Made by a program: the position numbers and the translations under genes. Positions 41,330 through 50,494 of a stretch of 64,000 nucleotides of DNA are shown here, in pieces. Every line of letters begins with the position of its first letter. The first letter of the stretch is position 1. The notes under the pieces were generated by a model that did no database searches, was not told where the DNA came from, and worked only from the letters and a program-made list of their open reading frames with translations. The stretch comes from Phycisphaerales bacterium (GTDB taxonomy: Bacteria; Planctomycetota; Phycisphaerae; Phycisphaerales; UBA1924): the NCBI GenBank assembly GCA_905339235.1, contig CAJPFG010000009.1, positions 62,001 to 126,000 on the forward strand. Direction: 5' to 3'.

Positions 41330-41584
41330 TCAGACCTCCTCGAGAAGCCGGCTGATGTACAGAGAGGCTCCGATCAGTTTGCATCCGATGGCGTCGAGCG
41401 CCATCAGGAATCCGCGCCCTTCCGGGCTGATCGCGGTCAGCCCGGCGAGTTCGACAGTCACACGTTGGGCTTCGGGCACCGCTTTGAGGGCATGTCGCAA
41501 GCCTCCCAAGGCATTCGCGTCGAGGACTCCCTCGATCCGAATCATGGTGGAGTTGCCGTCATGCTGTGTAGTGATCTTGATCAC
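41330..41584 (-). CDS. STAS-domain protein (anti-sigma-factor antagonist-like)
   Basis: An 84-residue STAS domain: IKITTQHDGNSTMIRIEGVLD, LGGLRHALKAVPE, and LAGLTAISPEGRGFLMALDAIG. The Ser in ISPEG is at the usual phosphorylatable position after the third strand. It is the first gene of the operon, two bases before the sigma-factor start. Partner-switching STAS proteins normally act on HATPase anti-sigma factors, yet the anti-sigma here is of the zinc type, so its partner is unclear. Confidence 0.85.
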   Translation of the reverse strand: MIKITTQHDGNSTMIRIEGVLDANALGGLRHALKAVPEAQRVTVELAGLTAISPEGRGFLMALDAIGCKLIGASLYISRLLEEV

Positions 41585-41738
41585 GGCGAGTTCAAGGCAA
41601 TCGCCGTGCCAAGATGTGAACCGGTCGACGATTCACGCGTAACCCCTTATTTTGCCGTACGTTGCGCGCATCGGCGATCGGCCGGCCTGCTCGAAAGGCC
41701 AGCGCGGCAGGTCGCGCCGGACGCGGCCGGTCGTCGCG

Positions 41739-43673
41739 TCAGGCCTTGATCCCCAGCCGGACCATCCGGCTTCGAAGCGTGCTGGGGGGCACACCGAGAA
41801 TCCGGGCGGCGCCGTTGGGCCCCCCGATAGCGCCGTTGGTTTGCTTCAGGACCGCCGCGATGTGTTGGCGTTCGAGTTCCTGCAGCGAAATCGCCTGAAC
41901 GAGCGCCGGTGCGTCCGGGGAGCGCAAGTCGGCGGCATCGACTCGCAACGTGGAATCGTTGCAGAGGATAACCGCGCGTTCGAGGACGTTTCGCAGTTCG
42001 CGGATGTTTCCGGGCCAGTCGTAGCGGGTCAGCCGGTCCATGGTGACGGAGTCGATGGAGTCGATTCGCCTTCCGACGGTCGCCGCGAGTTGCGTCGCGA
42101 AGTAGGCCGCGAGCAAGGGGATGTCGGCGAGCCGGTCACGCAGCGGGGGAACGTGAATCGGGAAAACACTGAGTCGGTAGAACAGGTCGGCGCGGAAGCG
42201 CTGGGTCCGGGCGTCCGCGGCCAGGTCGCGGTTGGTCGCGGCGATGACCCGCACATTTACCTTGATTGTCTGCGAGCCGCCGACTCGCTCGAACTCGCTC
42301 TCCTGCAGGACGCGGAGGAGTTTGACCTGCACGTCGGGGGACACTTCGCCGACTTCGTCGAGGAAGATAGTTCCGCCGTCGGCGAGTTCGAAGCGGCCTC
42401 GTCGCGCCGACGCCGCGCCGGTGAACGCCCCTTTCTCGTGCCCGAAAAACTCGCTTTCGACCAGGCCGGCGGGGAGTGCGGCGCAGTTGACCTTGACGAA
42501 AGGAGCGTTGCGGCGCTGGCTGCGGTCGTGGACGGCTCGCGCGACGAGTTCCTTGCCCGTTCCGGTTTCACCCTGGATGAGGACGGTTGAGTCGGTGGGC
42601 GCGACACGATCTACCTTTGACAGCGTTTCCAGGAGCGCCGGGCTGCTGCCGACGATCTCGCCGAAGTTGTGGGTTGCCTTGATTTCCTCGCTGAGGTAGC
42701 GGTTCTGGGCGTGCAAACGCGCCTGCTCGCGTTCCATCAGCACGCGTTCGGTGATATCCACGAACATGGTGCGGGTCGTGGCGCCGCCGGGATCGGGCCG
42801 CGACCACCACTGGATCCAGACGGGATCGCCGTTGTCTCGCCGCCGGAGTTCGAGGACGACGCCGCTGGTGTCGGTGCCGCGGCCGACGGAAGCAAAGGCT
42901 TCGCGCAGGCGGCGCTGCGCATCGGGCGTGTCGGGAACGAACGACGATCCCGTCGTGCCCTGGACCTGATCCGCCGTGATCCCCAGGATCTTCATCGCGG
43001 CCCGGTTGGCGCGGATGAAGCGGGAATCCAGCCCCTCGTGCACGTACGCGATGGGAGCCTCGTCGAACAGGTCGCGGTAGCGCTCCTCGCTCTGCGCAAA
43101 GGACCTCTCGAGTCGCACGCGGAGGAGCTCCGATGCAGCCCGGGCCGCGAAAACGCGGAACAAGGCGAGATTCCGGGGGACGGAAGGCATCGGACGCGTG
43201 TCCATTACGAACAGGTGGCCGAGTACGACGCCGCTCGGGTCGAGCAGCGGAACGCCGAGATAACTCTCCGCGCCGAGATCGACAAGCGGCGCATCGTCGG
43301 GAAACAACTGCCGCAGGCCGTCGGCGTGGTGGCTGAACTGGCCGCCGACCACGGCGCGGCATGGGGTGCCCGCGAGCGGCCACTCGACGTTTTCGGAGAA
43401 CGAGTCGCCGGCCCAGAACGCGATGGAGCGCGCGGAAGGCCCGGCGGGCGCGTCGGGCAGGAACTCGGCCAGGACGGCGTAGCGGACGCCGAGAGCTTCG
43501 GCAAGGCTGCGGACCATGATCCGAAAGCACTCGTCCCCGGAACTGCTTGCGACGCCGCGCAGGAGCGAGTACAACGCCGAATCCTCGGCGAGTAACTCGG
43601 GCGAGCGGACGGGGTCCTGGTGAGCGGGCACGCGGCCGAAGTCCGGAGCGCCCGCCGCAGCGTTGGGGTCCAT
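41739..43673 (-). CDS. Sigma-54-dependent Fis-family regulator with GAF and PAS sensory domains
   Basis: The 644-residue protein has a GAF domain (about 30-190), a PAS domain (about 200-320, ERYRDLFDEAPIAYVHEGLD) and a AAA+ activator domain with Walker A GETGTGKE, the sigma-54-contacting GAFTGA loop, and a Walker B GTIFLDEVGEV. A Fis-type helix-turn-helix ends it (NGAARILGVPPSTLRSRMVRLG). The start at 43,673 is preceded by a GGAACGG. It is divergent from the carbohydrate and stress run and is its most likely regulator, although I found no clear -24/-12 promoter. Confidence 0.92.
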   Translation of the reverse strand: MDPNAAAGAPDFGRVPAHQDPVRSPELLAEDSALYSLLRGVASSSGDECFRIMVRSLAEALGVRYAVLAEFLPDAPAGPSARSIAFWAGDSFSENVEWPLAGTPCRAVVGGQFSHHADGLRQLFPDDAPLVDLGAESYLGVPLLDPSGVVLGHLFVMDTRPMPSVPRNLALFRVFAARAASELLRVRLERSFAQSEERYRDLFDEAPIAYVHEGLDSRFIRANRAAMKILGITADQVQGTTGSSFVPDTPDAQRRLREAFASVGRGTDTSGVVLELRRRDNGDPVWIQWWSRPDPGGATTRTMFVDITERVLMEREQARLHAQNRYLSEEIKATHNFGEIVGSSPALLETLSKVDRVAPTDSTVLIQGETGTGKELVARAVHDRSQRRNAPFVKVNCAALPAGLVESEFFGHEKGAFTGAASARRGRFELADGGTIFLDEVGEVSPDVQVKLLRVLQESEFERVGGSQTIKVNVRVIAATNRDLAADARTQRFRADLFYRLSVFPIHVPPLRDRLADIPLLAAYFATQLAATVGRRIDSIDSVTMDRLTRYDWPGNIRELRNVLERAVILCNDSTLRVDAADLRSPDAPALVQAISLQELERQHIAAVLKQTNGAIGGPNGAARILGVPPSTLRSRMVRLGIKA

Positions 43674-43891
43674 GCAACCGTTCCAAGCCGCCGGGCGGCA
43701 CAAAGTCACGCGGGCCCATTCTACATCGGTGGGCGGGTGGCTAGTTCACGAAATGAGCAGCGCCGGCCGACTCTGAATCCCGGCGCGACGGCGTGCATCG
43801 AACGGGGGCACCGCGGCGCGCCCGGCGTTCGGGGTTCGGCAGGAGCCGGAGCCAGGCGGGCGCGAGGCCGCGGTCCACGAACGGGAACTTC

Positions 43892-44797
43892 ATGACGAGC
43901 ACCATTTCGAATATGAGCAGCGCGACGATCCGGGACCTGATGCCCGAGCAACTTCCCGAGGTGGTGATGCCGGCCTGCGAAGCGCGCGCGATCTTGCGGG
44001 GCCAGACGGCCGTCGTGACCGGCGCATCGTCGGGAATCGGACGCGGCATCGCCAACGCGCTCTGCGCGGCGGGGGCTAACGTGATCGTGAACTACATCGG
44101 GCCCGATTCGCAGGCGGAGGAAGTGGTACGCGAGGCCACGCATTGCGGGTGCGCTCACCGGGGGCGTGCAATCGCGGTGAAGGGGGATGTCTCCGACGAA
44201 TCGCAGGTCGCCGCGACCTTCGCCCGCGCGATCGACGAGTTCGGGAGCGTGGACATACTCGTCAACAACGCGGGGCTGCAGCAGGATGCGCCCATCGAGC
44301 GAATGACGCTTTCGCAGTGGCGAAGGGTCATCGACGTCAATCTCACCGGCCAGTTCCTGTGCGCGCGGGAGGCTATCCGCGAGTTCAAGCGCCGCGGCGT
44401 TCGCCCGGGCGTGTCGTGCTCGGCGGGGAAGATCGTGTGCGTATCGAGCGTGCACGAGGTGATCCCGTGGGCCGGGCACGTCAACTACGCGGCGAGCAAG
44501 GGCGGTGTGATGCTCATGATGAAGAGCATCGCGCAGGAAGTGGCGCCGTGGCGGATACGGGTCAACAGCATCTGCCCGGGCGCCATCCGCACACCCATCA
44601 ACCGGCCCGCCTGGGAAACGCCGGAAGCGTACAACGACTTAATGCGGCTGATCCCGTATAAGCGGATCGGCGAGCCGGACGACATCGCGCGGCTGGCCGT
44701 GTGGCTGTGCTCCGACGAGGCCGATTACATCACCGGAACGAGCATGTTCGTGGACGGCGGCATGACGCTCTATCCGGGGTTTGAGGCCGGGGGTTGA
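43892..44797 (+). CDS. Short-chain dehydrogenase/reductase (glucose-1-dehydrogenase-like)
   Basis: A 301-residue NAD(P)-dependent enzyme. It carries TGASSGIGRGIANAL, the NNAG motif in ILVNNAGLQQD, a conserved Ser in CVSSVHEV and the YAASK catalytic pair; the C-terminus DYITGTSMFVDGGMTLYPGF is classical. The N-terminal 40 residues before the fold resemble those of glucose-dehydrogenase-like SDRs (LPEVVMPACEARAILRGQT). Start 43,892 is chosen; ATG 43,913 is possible. It begins the forward run that continues for 14 kb. Confidence 0.9.
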   Translation: MTSTISNMSSATIRDLMPEQLPEVVMPACEARAILRGQTAVVTGASSGIGRGIANALCAAGANVIVNYIGPDSQAEEVVREATHCGCAHRGRAIAVKGDVSDESQVAATFARAIDEFGSVDILVNNAGLQQDAPIERMTLSQWRRVIDVNLTGQFLCAREAIREFKRRGVRPGVSCSAGKIVCVSSVHEVIPWAGHVNYAASKGGVMLMMKSIAQEVAPWRIRVNSICPGAIRTPINRPAWETPEAYNDLMRLIPYKRIGEPDDIARLAVWLCSDEADYITGTSMFVDGGMTLYPGFEAGG

Positions 44798-44827
44798 TCC
44801 TCGCGCCTTCTGGGAAGGAAATGCTCC

Positions 44828-46876
44828 ATGTCGCTATCGATGGATGATCGAACCGAATGGCTGGAAGCCGACGGGCTGGGCGGATTCGCCTCCGGCACGG
44901 TCTGCGGGATTCGCACGCGCCGCTATCACGCACTGCTGCTCGCGGCCTCCACTCCGCCGACCGGGCGCCAGGTGCTCGTGAACGGGCTGGACGTAACCGT
45001 GCGAACGCCCGCGGGCGAGTTTCCGCTCTCGTTCCACCGGTATCGCCCGGATGTCACCAACCGGACCGACCGAGTGAGCATCGAGAGTTTCACGAACGAC
45101 CCCTGGCCGCGATGGGTCTTTCGCCTCAGCGATGGCACTCGGATCAGTCATGAGGTGTTCGTGACGAAGGGAACCAGCCGCACGGTCACGGCGTGGGAAC
45201 TGCTGGACCCGCGCGAGGGGGTGCGATTGCGCGTGCGGCCGCTGCTGTCCGGCCGCGACTACCACGCGATGCACCACGAGAACCACGCCTTCGGATTCGA
45301 CGCGGGCAGCGGAGAGGGCTGGGTCCGGTGGACGCCCTACCCGGACGTGCCGGCCATCACGGCGCGGCACAACGGCTCGTACCACGAAGACCTGGTGTGG
45401 TACAGGTCGTTTCTGTATGAGCAGGAGCGGGCCAGAGGATTTGATCACGTCGAGGACCTGGCTTCGCCCGGCGCATTCGAGTTTGACCTGACCGCGGGCG
45501 AAGCCTGGATGATCTTGTGCGCGGGCCGCGTCGGCGATTCGCATGCAGCCACTGACTCGACCACGCCGACCGAACTCCGCGGCATGGAACGGCGGCGGCG
45601 GACGCGCCTCGGATCGGCGCTCGACCGAGCGGCCGACGCTTACCTCGTCAAGCGCGAAGATGGCTGCACGATCATCGCCGGTTATCCGTGGTTCGCGGAC
45701 TGGGGGCGGGACACGTTCATCGCCTTGCGCGGGCTGTGCCTGGCGACCGGCCGACTGGAAGAGGCACGCCAGATTCTCCTCGCGTGGGCGCGGTCCGACT
45801 GGCGGGGCGTCATGCCGAATCGATTCCCGGATCGCGGGGGCGTTCCCGAGTACAACAGCGTTGATGCCAGCCTGTGGTACATCATCGCGGCGGATGAGTT
45901 CATCCGGGAGTGCGACGCACACCGTTGGCCGTTCGCGGCCGCCGATCGCGAGGTGCTCCGCGACACGATTCAGCGCATCCTGATCGCGTACGCCGATGGG
46001 ACGGTGCACGGCATCCGGATGGACAGCGACGGCCTCCTCGCTGCGGGGGTCGCGGGGCTGCAACTGACCTGGATGGACGCCCGCGTGAACGACCGGGTGA
46101 TCACGCCCCGGGTGGGCAAGCCGGTGGAGGTCCAGGCCCTGTGGCTGAACGCGCTGCGGATCGGAGCCGGGTGGGCGCCGCGATGGACGGATGTGTTCGA
46201 GCGGGGGGTGGAGTCGTTCCAGCGGCGGTTTTGGAACGAGGCGGATCAGTGCCTCTTTGACATCGTGGATGTGGATCACGTGCCGGGAGCCATCGACTCG
46301 ACTTGCAGGCCCAACCAGATCCTCGCGGTCGGCGGGCTCTCGCAATCACTGCTATCCGACGATCTCGCGGCAAAGGTGGTACGGAAGGTGGAAGCCCACC
46401 TCGTTACACCGCTGGGATTGCGCTCGCTCGCGCCGGGGCATCCGGACTACTCGCCAAAGTACGCGGGCGGGCCCGAGGAGCGGGACGGGGCGTATCACCA
46501 GGGCACGGTCTGGCCCTGGCTCACAGCGGCGTTCGTGGATGCCTGGATCCGCGCTCGGGGCGGCACACCGGATTGTCGCGCGGAAGCGAAGCGGCGCTTC
46601 GTTCGGCCGCTGCTTGATCACCTTGAGACCGCCGGCCTCGGTCACGTCTCGGAAGTGGCGGATGCGGAGGCACCCCACACGCCGGGTGGCTGCCCGTTTC
46701 AGGCCTGGTCCGTGGGAGAACTTCTGCGCCTCGAACGGAAGATCTGCGGCCCGGGCTCGCCGGTCGAGCGAACACCTCGCGACAACCGCGCCCGGCACGA
46801 GGCGGCGTCGGAACCGCCGCGCGCGTCGTCGCGCTCGACCGCGTCCGCTCGCGCCGACACGGTGATCGGCCGATGA
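44828..46876 (+). CDS. Glycogen debranching enzyme (amylo-alpha-1,6-glucosidase, GH133-like)
   Basis: A 682-residue enzyme that removes alpha-1,6 branch points. The N-terminal beta domain has the family start EWLEADGLGGFASGTVCGIRTRRYHALLL. The catalytic (alpha/alpha)6 domain includes AGYPWFADWGRDTFIALRGL, PNRFPDRGGVPEYNSVDASLWYI and GPEERDGAYHQGTVWPWL. The catalytic acids lie in the WGRDT and Y-[HN]-x-G-xVWP regions. It starts 30 bases after the dehydrogenase. The last 45 residues are low-complexity. Confidence 0.93.
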   Translation: MSLSMDDRTEWLEADGLGGFASGTVCGIRTRRYHALLLAASTPPTGRQVLVNGLDVTVRTPAGEFPLSFHRYRPDVTNRTDRVSIESFTNDPWPRWVFRLSDGTRISHEVFVTKGTSRTVTAWELLDPREGVRLRVRPLLSGRDYHAMHHENHAFGFDAGSGEGWVRWTPYPDVPAITARHNGSYHEDLVWYRSFLYEQERARGFDHVEDLASPGAFEFDLTAGEAWMILCAGRVGDSHAATDSTTPTELRGMERRRRTRLGSALDRAADAYLVKREDGCTIIAGYPWFADWGRDTFIALRGLCLATGRLEEARQILLAWARSDWRGVMPNRFPDRGGVPEYNSVDASLWYIIAADEFIRECDAHRWPFAAADREVLRDTIQRILIAYADGTVHGIRMDSDGLLAAGVAGLQLTWMDARVNDRVITPRVGKPVEVQALWLNALRIGAGWAPRWTDVFERGVESFQRRFWNEADQCLFDIVDVDHVPGAIDSTCRPNQILAVGGLSQSLLSDDLAAKVVRKVEAHLVTPLGLRSLAPGHPDYSPKYAGGPEERDGAYHQGTVWPWLTAAFVDAWIRARGGTPDCRAEAKRRFVRPLLDHLETAGLGHVSEVADAEAPHTPGGCPFQAWSVGELLRLERKICGPGSPVERTPRDNRARHEAASEPPRASSRSTASARADTVIGR

Positions 46877-47739
46877 TCCAATCGCTGTTGACGCACTGGC
46901 CCGAGTTTCTGATCGAGGGCTCTCTTCTGGGAGTGTTCATGGTCGCCGCGTGCCTCGCGGTTTTCGCGGTCGAGCACCCCCGATCTCTCGTGCGGGCGCG
47001 GCTGGCGTGCCCGGATTGCCGGCGCTTCGTCGTCGGCATCCTCATGGGGATCACCGCGGTCGCGCTCATCTACTCGACGCCAGGGCAGCGATCCGGTGCG
47101 CACATGAACCCGGGCACGACGCTTGCATTCCTCACGCTGGGCAAGGTCCAGCCTTGGGACGCGCTTTTCTACATCGTTTCGCACTTCATCGGGGGGCTGC
47201 TGGGAGTTCTGCTGTCCGGGGCGGCCCTCCGAAGCACCATCAGTGACCCTTCAGTGAACTACGTCGTAACCGAGCCCGGGCGGCCCGGGGTCGCCGTGGC
47301 GTGGGCGGGCGAGTTCATCGTCTCGTTTCTCATGATGGGTGTCGTGCTGGTCTCCTCCAACCACCGAGACACGGCCTCGTACACCGGGTTCTTCGCGGGC
47401 GGAATCCTGGCGGCTTCGATCGCCATCGAGGCGCCGCTCTCGGGCACGAGTTTGAATCCGGCCCGCACGTTGGCCTCTGCGATTCCAGCCCGGTCGTTTC
47501 GCTCGCTGTGGGTGTACTTCACGGCCCCGCCTGTGGGAATGTTGGCCGCGGCGGCGCTGTACATGTCGCTCTTCGGTTCCGGCGGAGTTCACTGCGCCAA
47601 ACTCAATCACGACGGAACCGGCCGGTGCCTCTTCAACTGCACGATACACGAGATGACGGCCGTCGCGCCGACACCCGACGGTTCCTTCGGCATCCAACGC
47701 CACGGCCGCGTCTGTCGCTCGGCCCCACCGTCGCACTGA
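46873..47739 (+). CDS. MIP-family channel (aquaporin/glycerol facilitator-like) with variant first NPA box
   Basis: The 288-residue protein has six hydrophobic segments and the two half-helices of the MIP family. The first box is NPG in GAHMNPGTTLAFLTLGKV and the second is the normal NPA in GTSLNPARTLASAI. The variant Gly may alter selectivity. A long C-terminal tail contains three Cys (HCAKLNHDGTGRCLFNC), perhaps metal-binding. It overlaps the debranching gene by four bases. Confidence 0.88.
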   Translation: MIQSLLTHWPEFLIEGSLLGVFMVAACLAVFAVEHPRSLVRARLACPDCRRFVVGILMGITAVALIYSTPGQRSGAHMNPGTTLAFLTLGKVQPWDALFYIVSHFIGGLLGVLLSGAALRSTISDPSVNYVVTEPGRPGVAVAWAGEFIVSFLMMGVVLVSSNHRDTASYTGFFAGGILAASIAIEAPLSGTSLNPARTLASAIPARSFRSLWVYFTAPPVGMLAAAALYMSLFGSGGVHCAKLNHDGTGRCLFNCTIHEMTAVAPTPDGSFGIQRHGRVCRSAPPSH

Positions 47740-47769
47740 CAGCGACCATCCCCGCTGCGAGCACCTTGC

Positions 47770-49350
47770 ATGGCCACCGACGCGCAGTTCGACATCATCA
47801 TCATCGGAACCGGCGCGGGAGGGGGCACGCTCGCTCGCCGCCTCGCTCCCTCGGGCAAGCGGATTCTCATTCTGGAACGCGGGGATTTCCTGCCCCGCGA
47901 ACGCGAGAACTGGGACACCGCCGCGGTCTTTCAGGAGAAGCGGTACCTCGCGCCGGAAACGTGGTTCGACCAGAACGATCAGCCGTTTCGCCCCTACACC
48001 CACTACTGCGTCGGCGGCAACACCAAGATGTACGGCGCGGCCCTGCTCCGGATGCGAGAGAGCGATTTCGGAGAGGTCCGACACTTCGGCGGGGTTTCGC
48101 CCGCGTGGCCGATCACCTACCAGGAACTGGAGACCTACTACTCGGCCGCGGAAAGGCTCTATTGCGTCCACGGCGCGCGCGGGATGGACCCGCATGAACC
48201 ACCCGCGTCTACTCCGTTCCCGCATCCCCCGGTCGAGCCCGAGCCGAAGATCAAGGAACTGTTCAACGATCTGACCACGCTGGGGTACAGGCCTTTTCCG
48301 ATTCCGGTGGGTGTTCGCCTGGACCGCCGCGACCCGGCGCAAGCGCCGTATCACCTAGGCCGCTTTGACGGTTACCCTGACCTCACCGAGGTCAAGGCCG
48401 ACTCGCACGTGATCGCGATTAAGCCGATACTGGCGCGAAACAACGTCACGCTGCTGACACGCACCCTGGTGGAACGACTGGACACCGATCCGTCGGGGCG
48501 TGAAGTCTCACGGGTGGTCGCCCGACGCGACGGCGAACCCCTCGAGTTCCGCGCCGACATCGTGGTCGTGGCGTGCGGAGCCATCAACTCCGCGGCCCTG
48601 CTCCTGCGCTCCGCGAGTTCGAGCCACCCCGATGGGCTGGCGAACAGTTCCGACCAGGTCGGCCGCAACTACATGACCCACCAGAACGGCTGCTTCCTTG
48701 CCGTCACGGAAGAACCCAACCCTTCTCAGTTCCAGAAGCACTTCGGACTCACAGACTTCTACCGCGGCGCGAGCGATTCGCCGTTCCCGCTCGGCACGAT
48801 CCAACTGATGGGCAAGCCCGATCCGGGAACGATCGAGTGGCTCCGCGGCGACCAACTCCCGGGAGTTCCGCTCGCCGACATCGCCGCCCGGACCATCGAT
48901 TTTTTCCTCACGTCCGAGGACCTTCCCGACCCGGCGAATCGAATCACGCTCCGCAAGGACGGCTCGGTACGCGTCCGCTACGTCGTCAACAACGCCGAGG
49001 CGTACGAGAGACTGCAGGCGAAGTTGACGGGCGCGATGGTCGAGGCCTCGCGCCTCCGTGGGAGGCGGGCGCCGGAGTTCTTCGCCTCCCGCCTGGGTAT
49101 CGCCGGAGTCAGCCACCAGAACGGCACTCTGCGCTTCGGCACCGACCCCACGAGCAGCGTGCTGGACGTGAACTGCAAGGCCCACGATCTGGACAACCTG
49201 TACGTCGTGGACAGTTCGTTCTTCCCGTCGAGTAGCGCGGTGAATCCCTCGCTGACGATCATGGCCAACGCGCTGCGCGTCGGAGATCACCTGCTTCACC
49301 GGCTCGGCGCGCGACTCTCGTCGCACGATCTTCAGGAGAGCATCGCATGA
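47770..49350 (+). CDS. GMC-family FAD-dependent oxidoreductase
   Basis: The 526-residue flavoprotein begins with the ADP-binding fold IIIIGTGAGGGTLARRLAPSGK then ILERGDFLPRE. The conserved GGNTKMYGAALLR and the C-terminal SHQNGTLRFGTDP with NLYVVDSSFFPSSSAVNPSLTIMANALR are typical of GMC oxidoreductases, where the SHQNG His is the active-site base. Substrates are alcohols or sugars, such as glucose or gluconate. No signal peptide is visible. It overlaps the next gene by four bases. Confidence 0.9.
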   Translation: MATDAQFDIIIIGTGAGGGTLARRLAPSGKRILILERGDFLPRERENWDTAAVFQEKRYLAPETWFDQNDQPFRPYTHYCVGGNTKMYGAALLRMRESDFGEVRHFGGVSPAWPITYQELETYYSAAERLYCVHGARGMDPHEPPASTPFPHPPVEPEPKIKELFNDLTTLGYRPFPIPVGVRLDRRDPAQAPYHLGRFDGYPDLTEVKADSHVIAIKPILARNNVTLLTRTLVERLDTDPSGREVSRVVARRDGEPLEFRADIVVVACGAINSAALLLRSASSSHPDGLANSSDQVGRNYMTHQNGCFLAVTEEPNPSQFQKHFGLTDFYRGASDSPFPLGTIQLMGKPDPGTIEWLRGDQLPGVPLADIAARTIDFFLTSEDLPDPANRITLRKDGSVRVRYVVNNAEAYERLQAKLTGAMVEASRLRGRRAPEFFASRLGIAGVSHQNGTLRFGTDPTSSVLDVNCKAHDLDNLYVVDSSFFPSSSAVNPSLTIMANALRVGDHLLHRLGARLSSHDLQESIA

Positions 49351-50450
49351 ATTGGTCCTGCCGCTTGATCCGCCGCCACGCGGGCGTCGTTCTGGCGTTC
49401 GCATTGGCGGCTTCGCCGCCCGCGCTCGCGGGCGATCCCCCCGCATCCGGCGCCTCCGGCGTTTGCGAGGTGGAATCCGTGGGCATCACCGTTTCGGACA
49501 TTGAGCAGTCGGTCCGGTTCTTCACCGAGGTGCTCGATTTCGAGACCGTCACCCGCGTCGAAGTCGCCGACGAGAGCACCGAGCGCCTCACGGGGGTGTT
49601 CGGCGCCCGCTGTCTCACGGCGAGGCTGCGCCTGGGTGAGGAACGCGTCGATCTCACGCAGTTCCTCGCCCCGGAAGGCCGCCCCATTCCCGCGGACTCA
49701 CGCAGCAACGATCGCTGGTTTCAGCACATCGCCATCGCCGTTTCCGATATCGACAAGGCCTACCGGCGGCTCCGAACTCATAACGTGCGGCATGCTTCCT
49801 CCGGCCCGCAGACCCTGCCGGCGTGGAATCCCAACGCGGCGGGCATCTCGGCGTTCTACTTCAAGGACCCGGACGGTCACGTGCTGGAGATCATCAACTT
49901 TCCCGGCGGCAAGGGCGATCCGCGCTGGCAGAGTCAGCCCGACAGACTCTTCCTCGGGATCGACCACACCGCGATCGTGGTCGAGGACACCGACCGAAGT
50001 CTGCGATTCTACCGGGACACCCTCGGCATGACCGTCGCCGGTGGGAGCGAGAACTACGGCTCCGAGCAGGAGCACCTCAACAACGTCTTCGGCGCACGGC
50101 TTCGGATTACGACCCTTCGTGCCGCGGCCGGGCCGGGAGTAGAACTCCTCGAGTATCTCTCGCCAACCGATGGACGCGACTACCCCGCGGACGCGAGAAT
50201 GAACGATCTGGTGCACTGGCACACTCACCTGATCACGCCGGCTCTGGACTCGCTTGCGCAGCGCTTCAGAGAGACTCGGACTACATGGGTCACTCCCGGC
50301 GTCGTCGATGCCTCGGGGTTTCCCATCGGGCTGGCAAACGGCGTGCACGTCCGCGACCCGGACGGTCATTTCGTCCTCGTCGGGGAGAGAATCACCCCCG
50401 CGGAACATGCGGCCGCCTCGGGCCCGCCGGGTACTCGTGACACTCGCTGA
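49347..50450 (+). CDS. Secreted two-domain VOC (glyoxalase/dioxygenase-like) protein
   Basis: A 367-residue protein with a signal peptide (VVLAFALAASPPALAGDPP) and two vicinal-oxygen-chelate domains: CEVESVGITVSDIEQSVRFF and GIDHTAIVVEDTDRSLRFYR. Metal ligands appear in FKDPDGHVLEIINF and in the later VRDPDGHFVLVGER. It is probably exported and binds or converts a small molecule, but the substrate is unknown. It overlaps the GMC gene and is followed 44 bases later by a YHS-domain gene. Confidence 0.85.
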   Translation: MNWSCRLIRRHAGVVLAFALAASPPALAGDPPASGASGVCEVESVGITVSDIEQSVRFFTEVLDFETVTRVEVADESTERLTGVFGARCLTARLRLGEERVDLTQFLAPEGRPIPADSRSNDRWFQHIAIAVSDIDKAYRRLRTHNVRHASSGPQTLPAWNPNAAGISAFYFKDPDGHVLEIINFPGGKGDPRWQSQPDRLFLGIDHTAIVVEDTDRSLRFYRDTLGMTVAGGSENYGSEQEHLNNVFGARLRITTLRAAAGPGVELLEYLSPTDGRDYPADARMNDLVHWHTHLITPALDSLAQRFRETRTTWVTPGVVDASGFPIGLANGVHVRDPDGHFVLVGERITPAEHAAASGPPGTRDTR

Positions 50451-50494
50451 AAGCCGCCTTCGAAACCGCGGACCGCCGCCGGCATCCAATAGCC

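Noticed and set aside
43674-43891. Sigma-54 -24/-12 promoter upstream of the dehydrogenase
   Set aside because: A TGGCTAGTTCACGA string was considered, but it lacks the GC at -12 and correct spacing.
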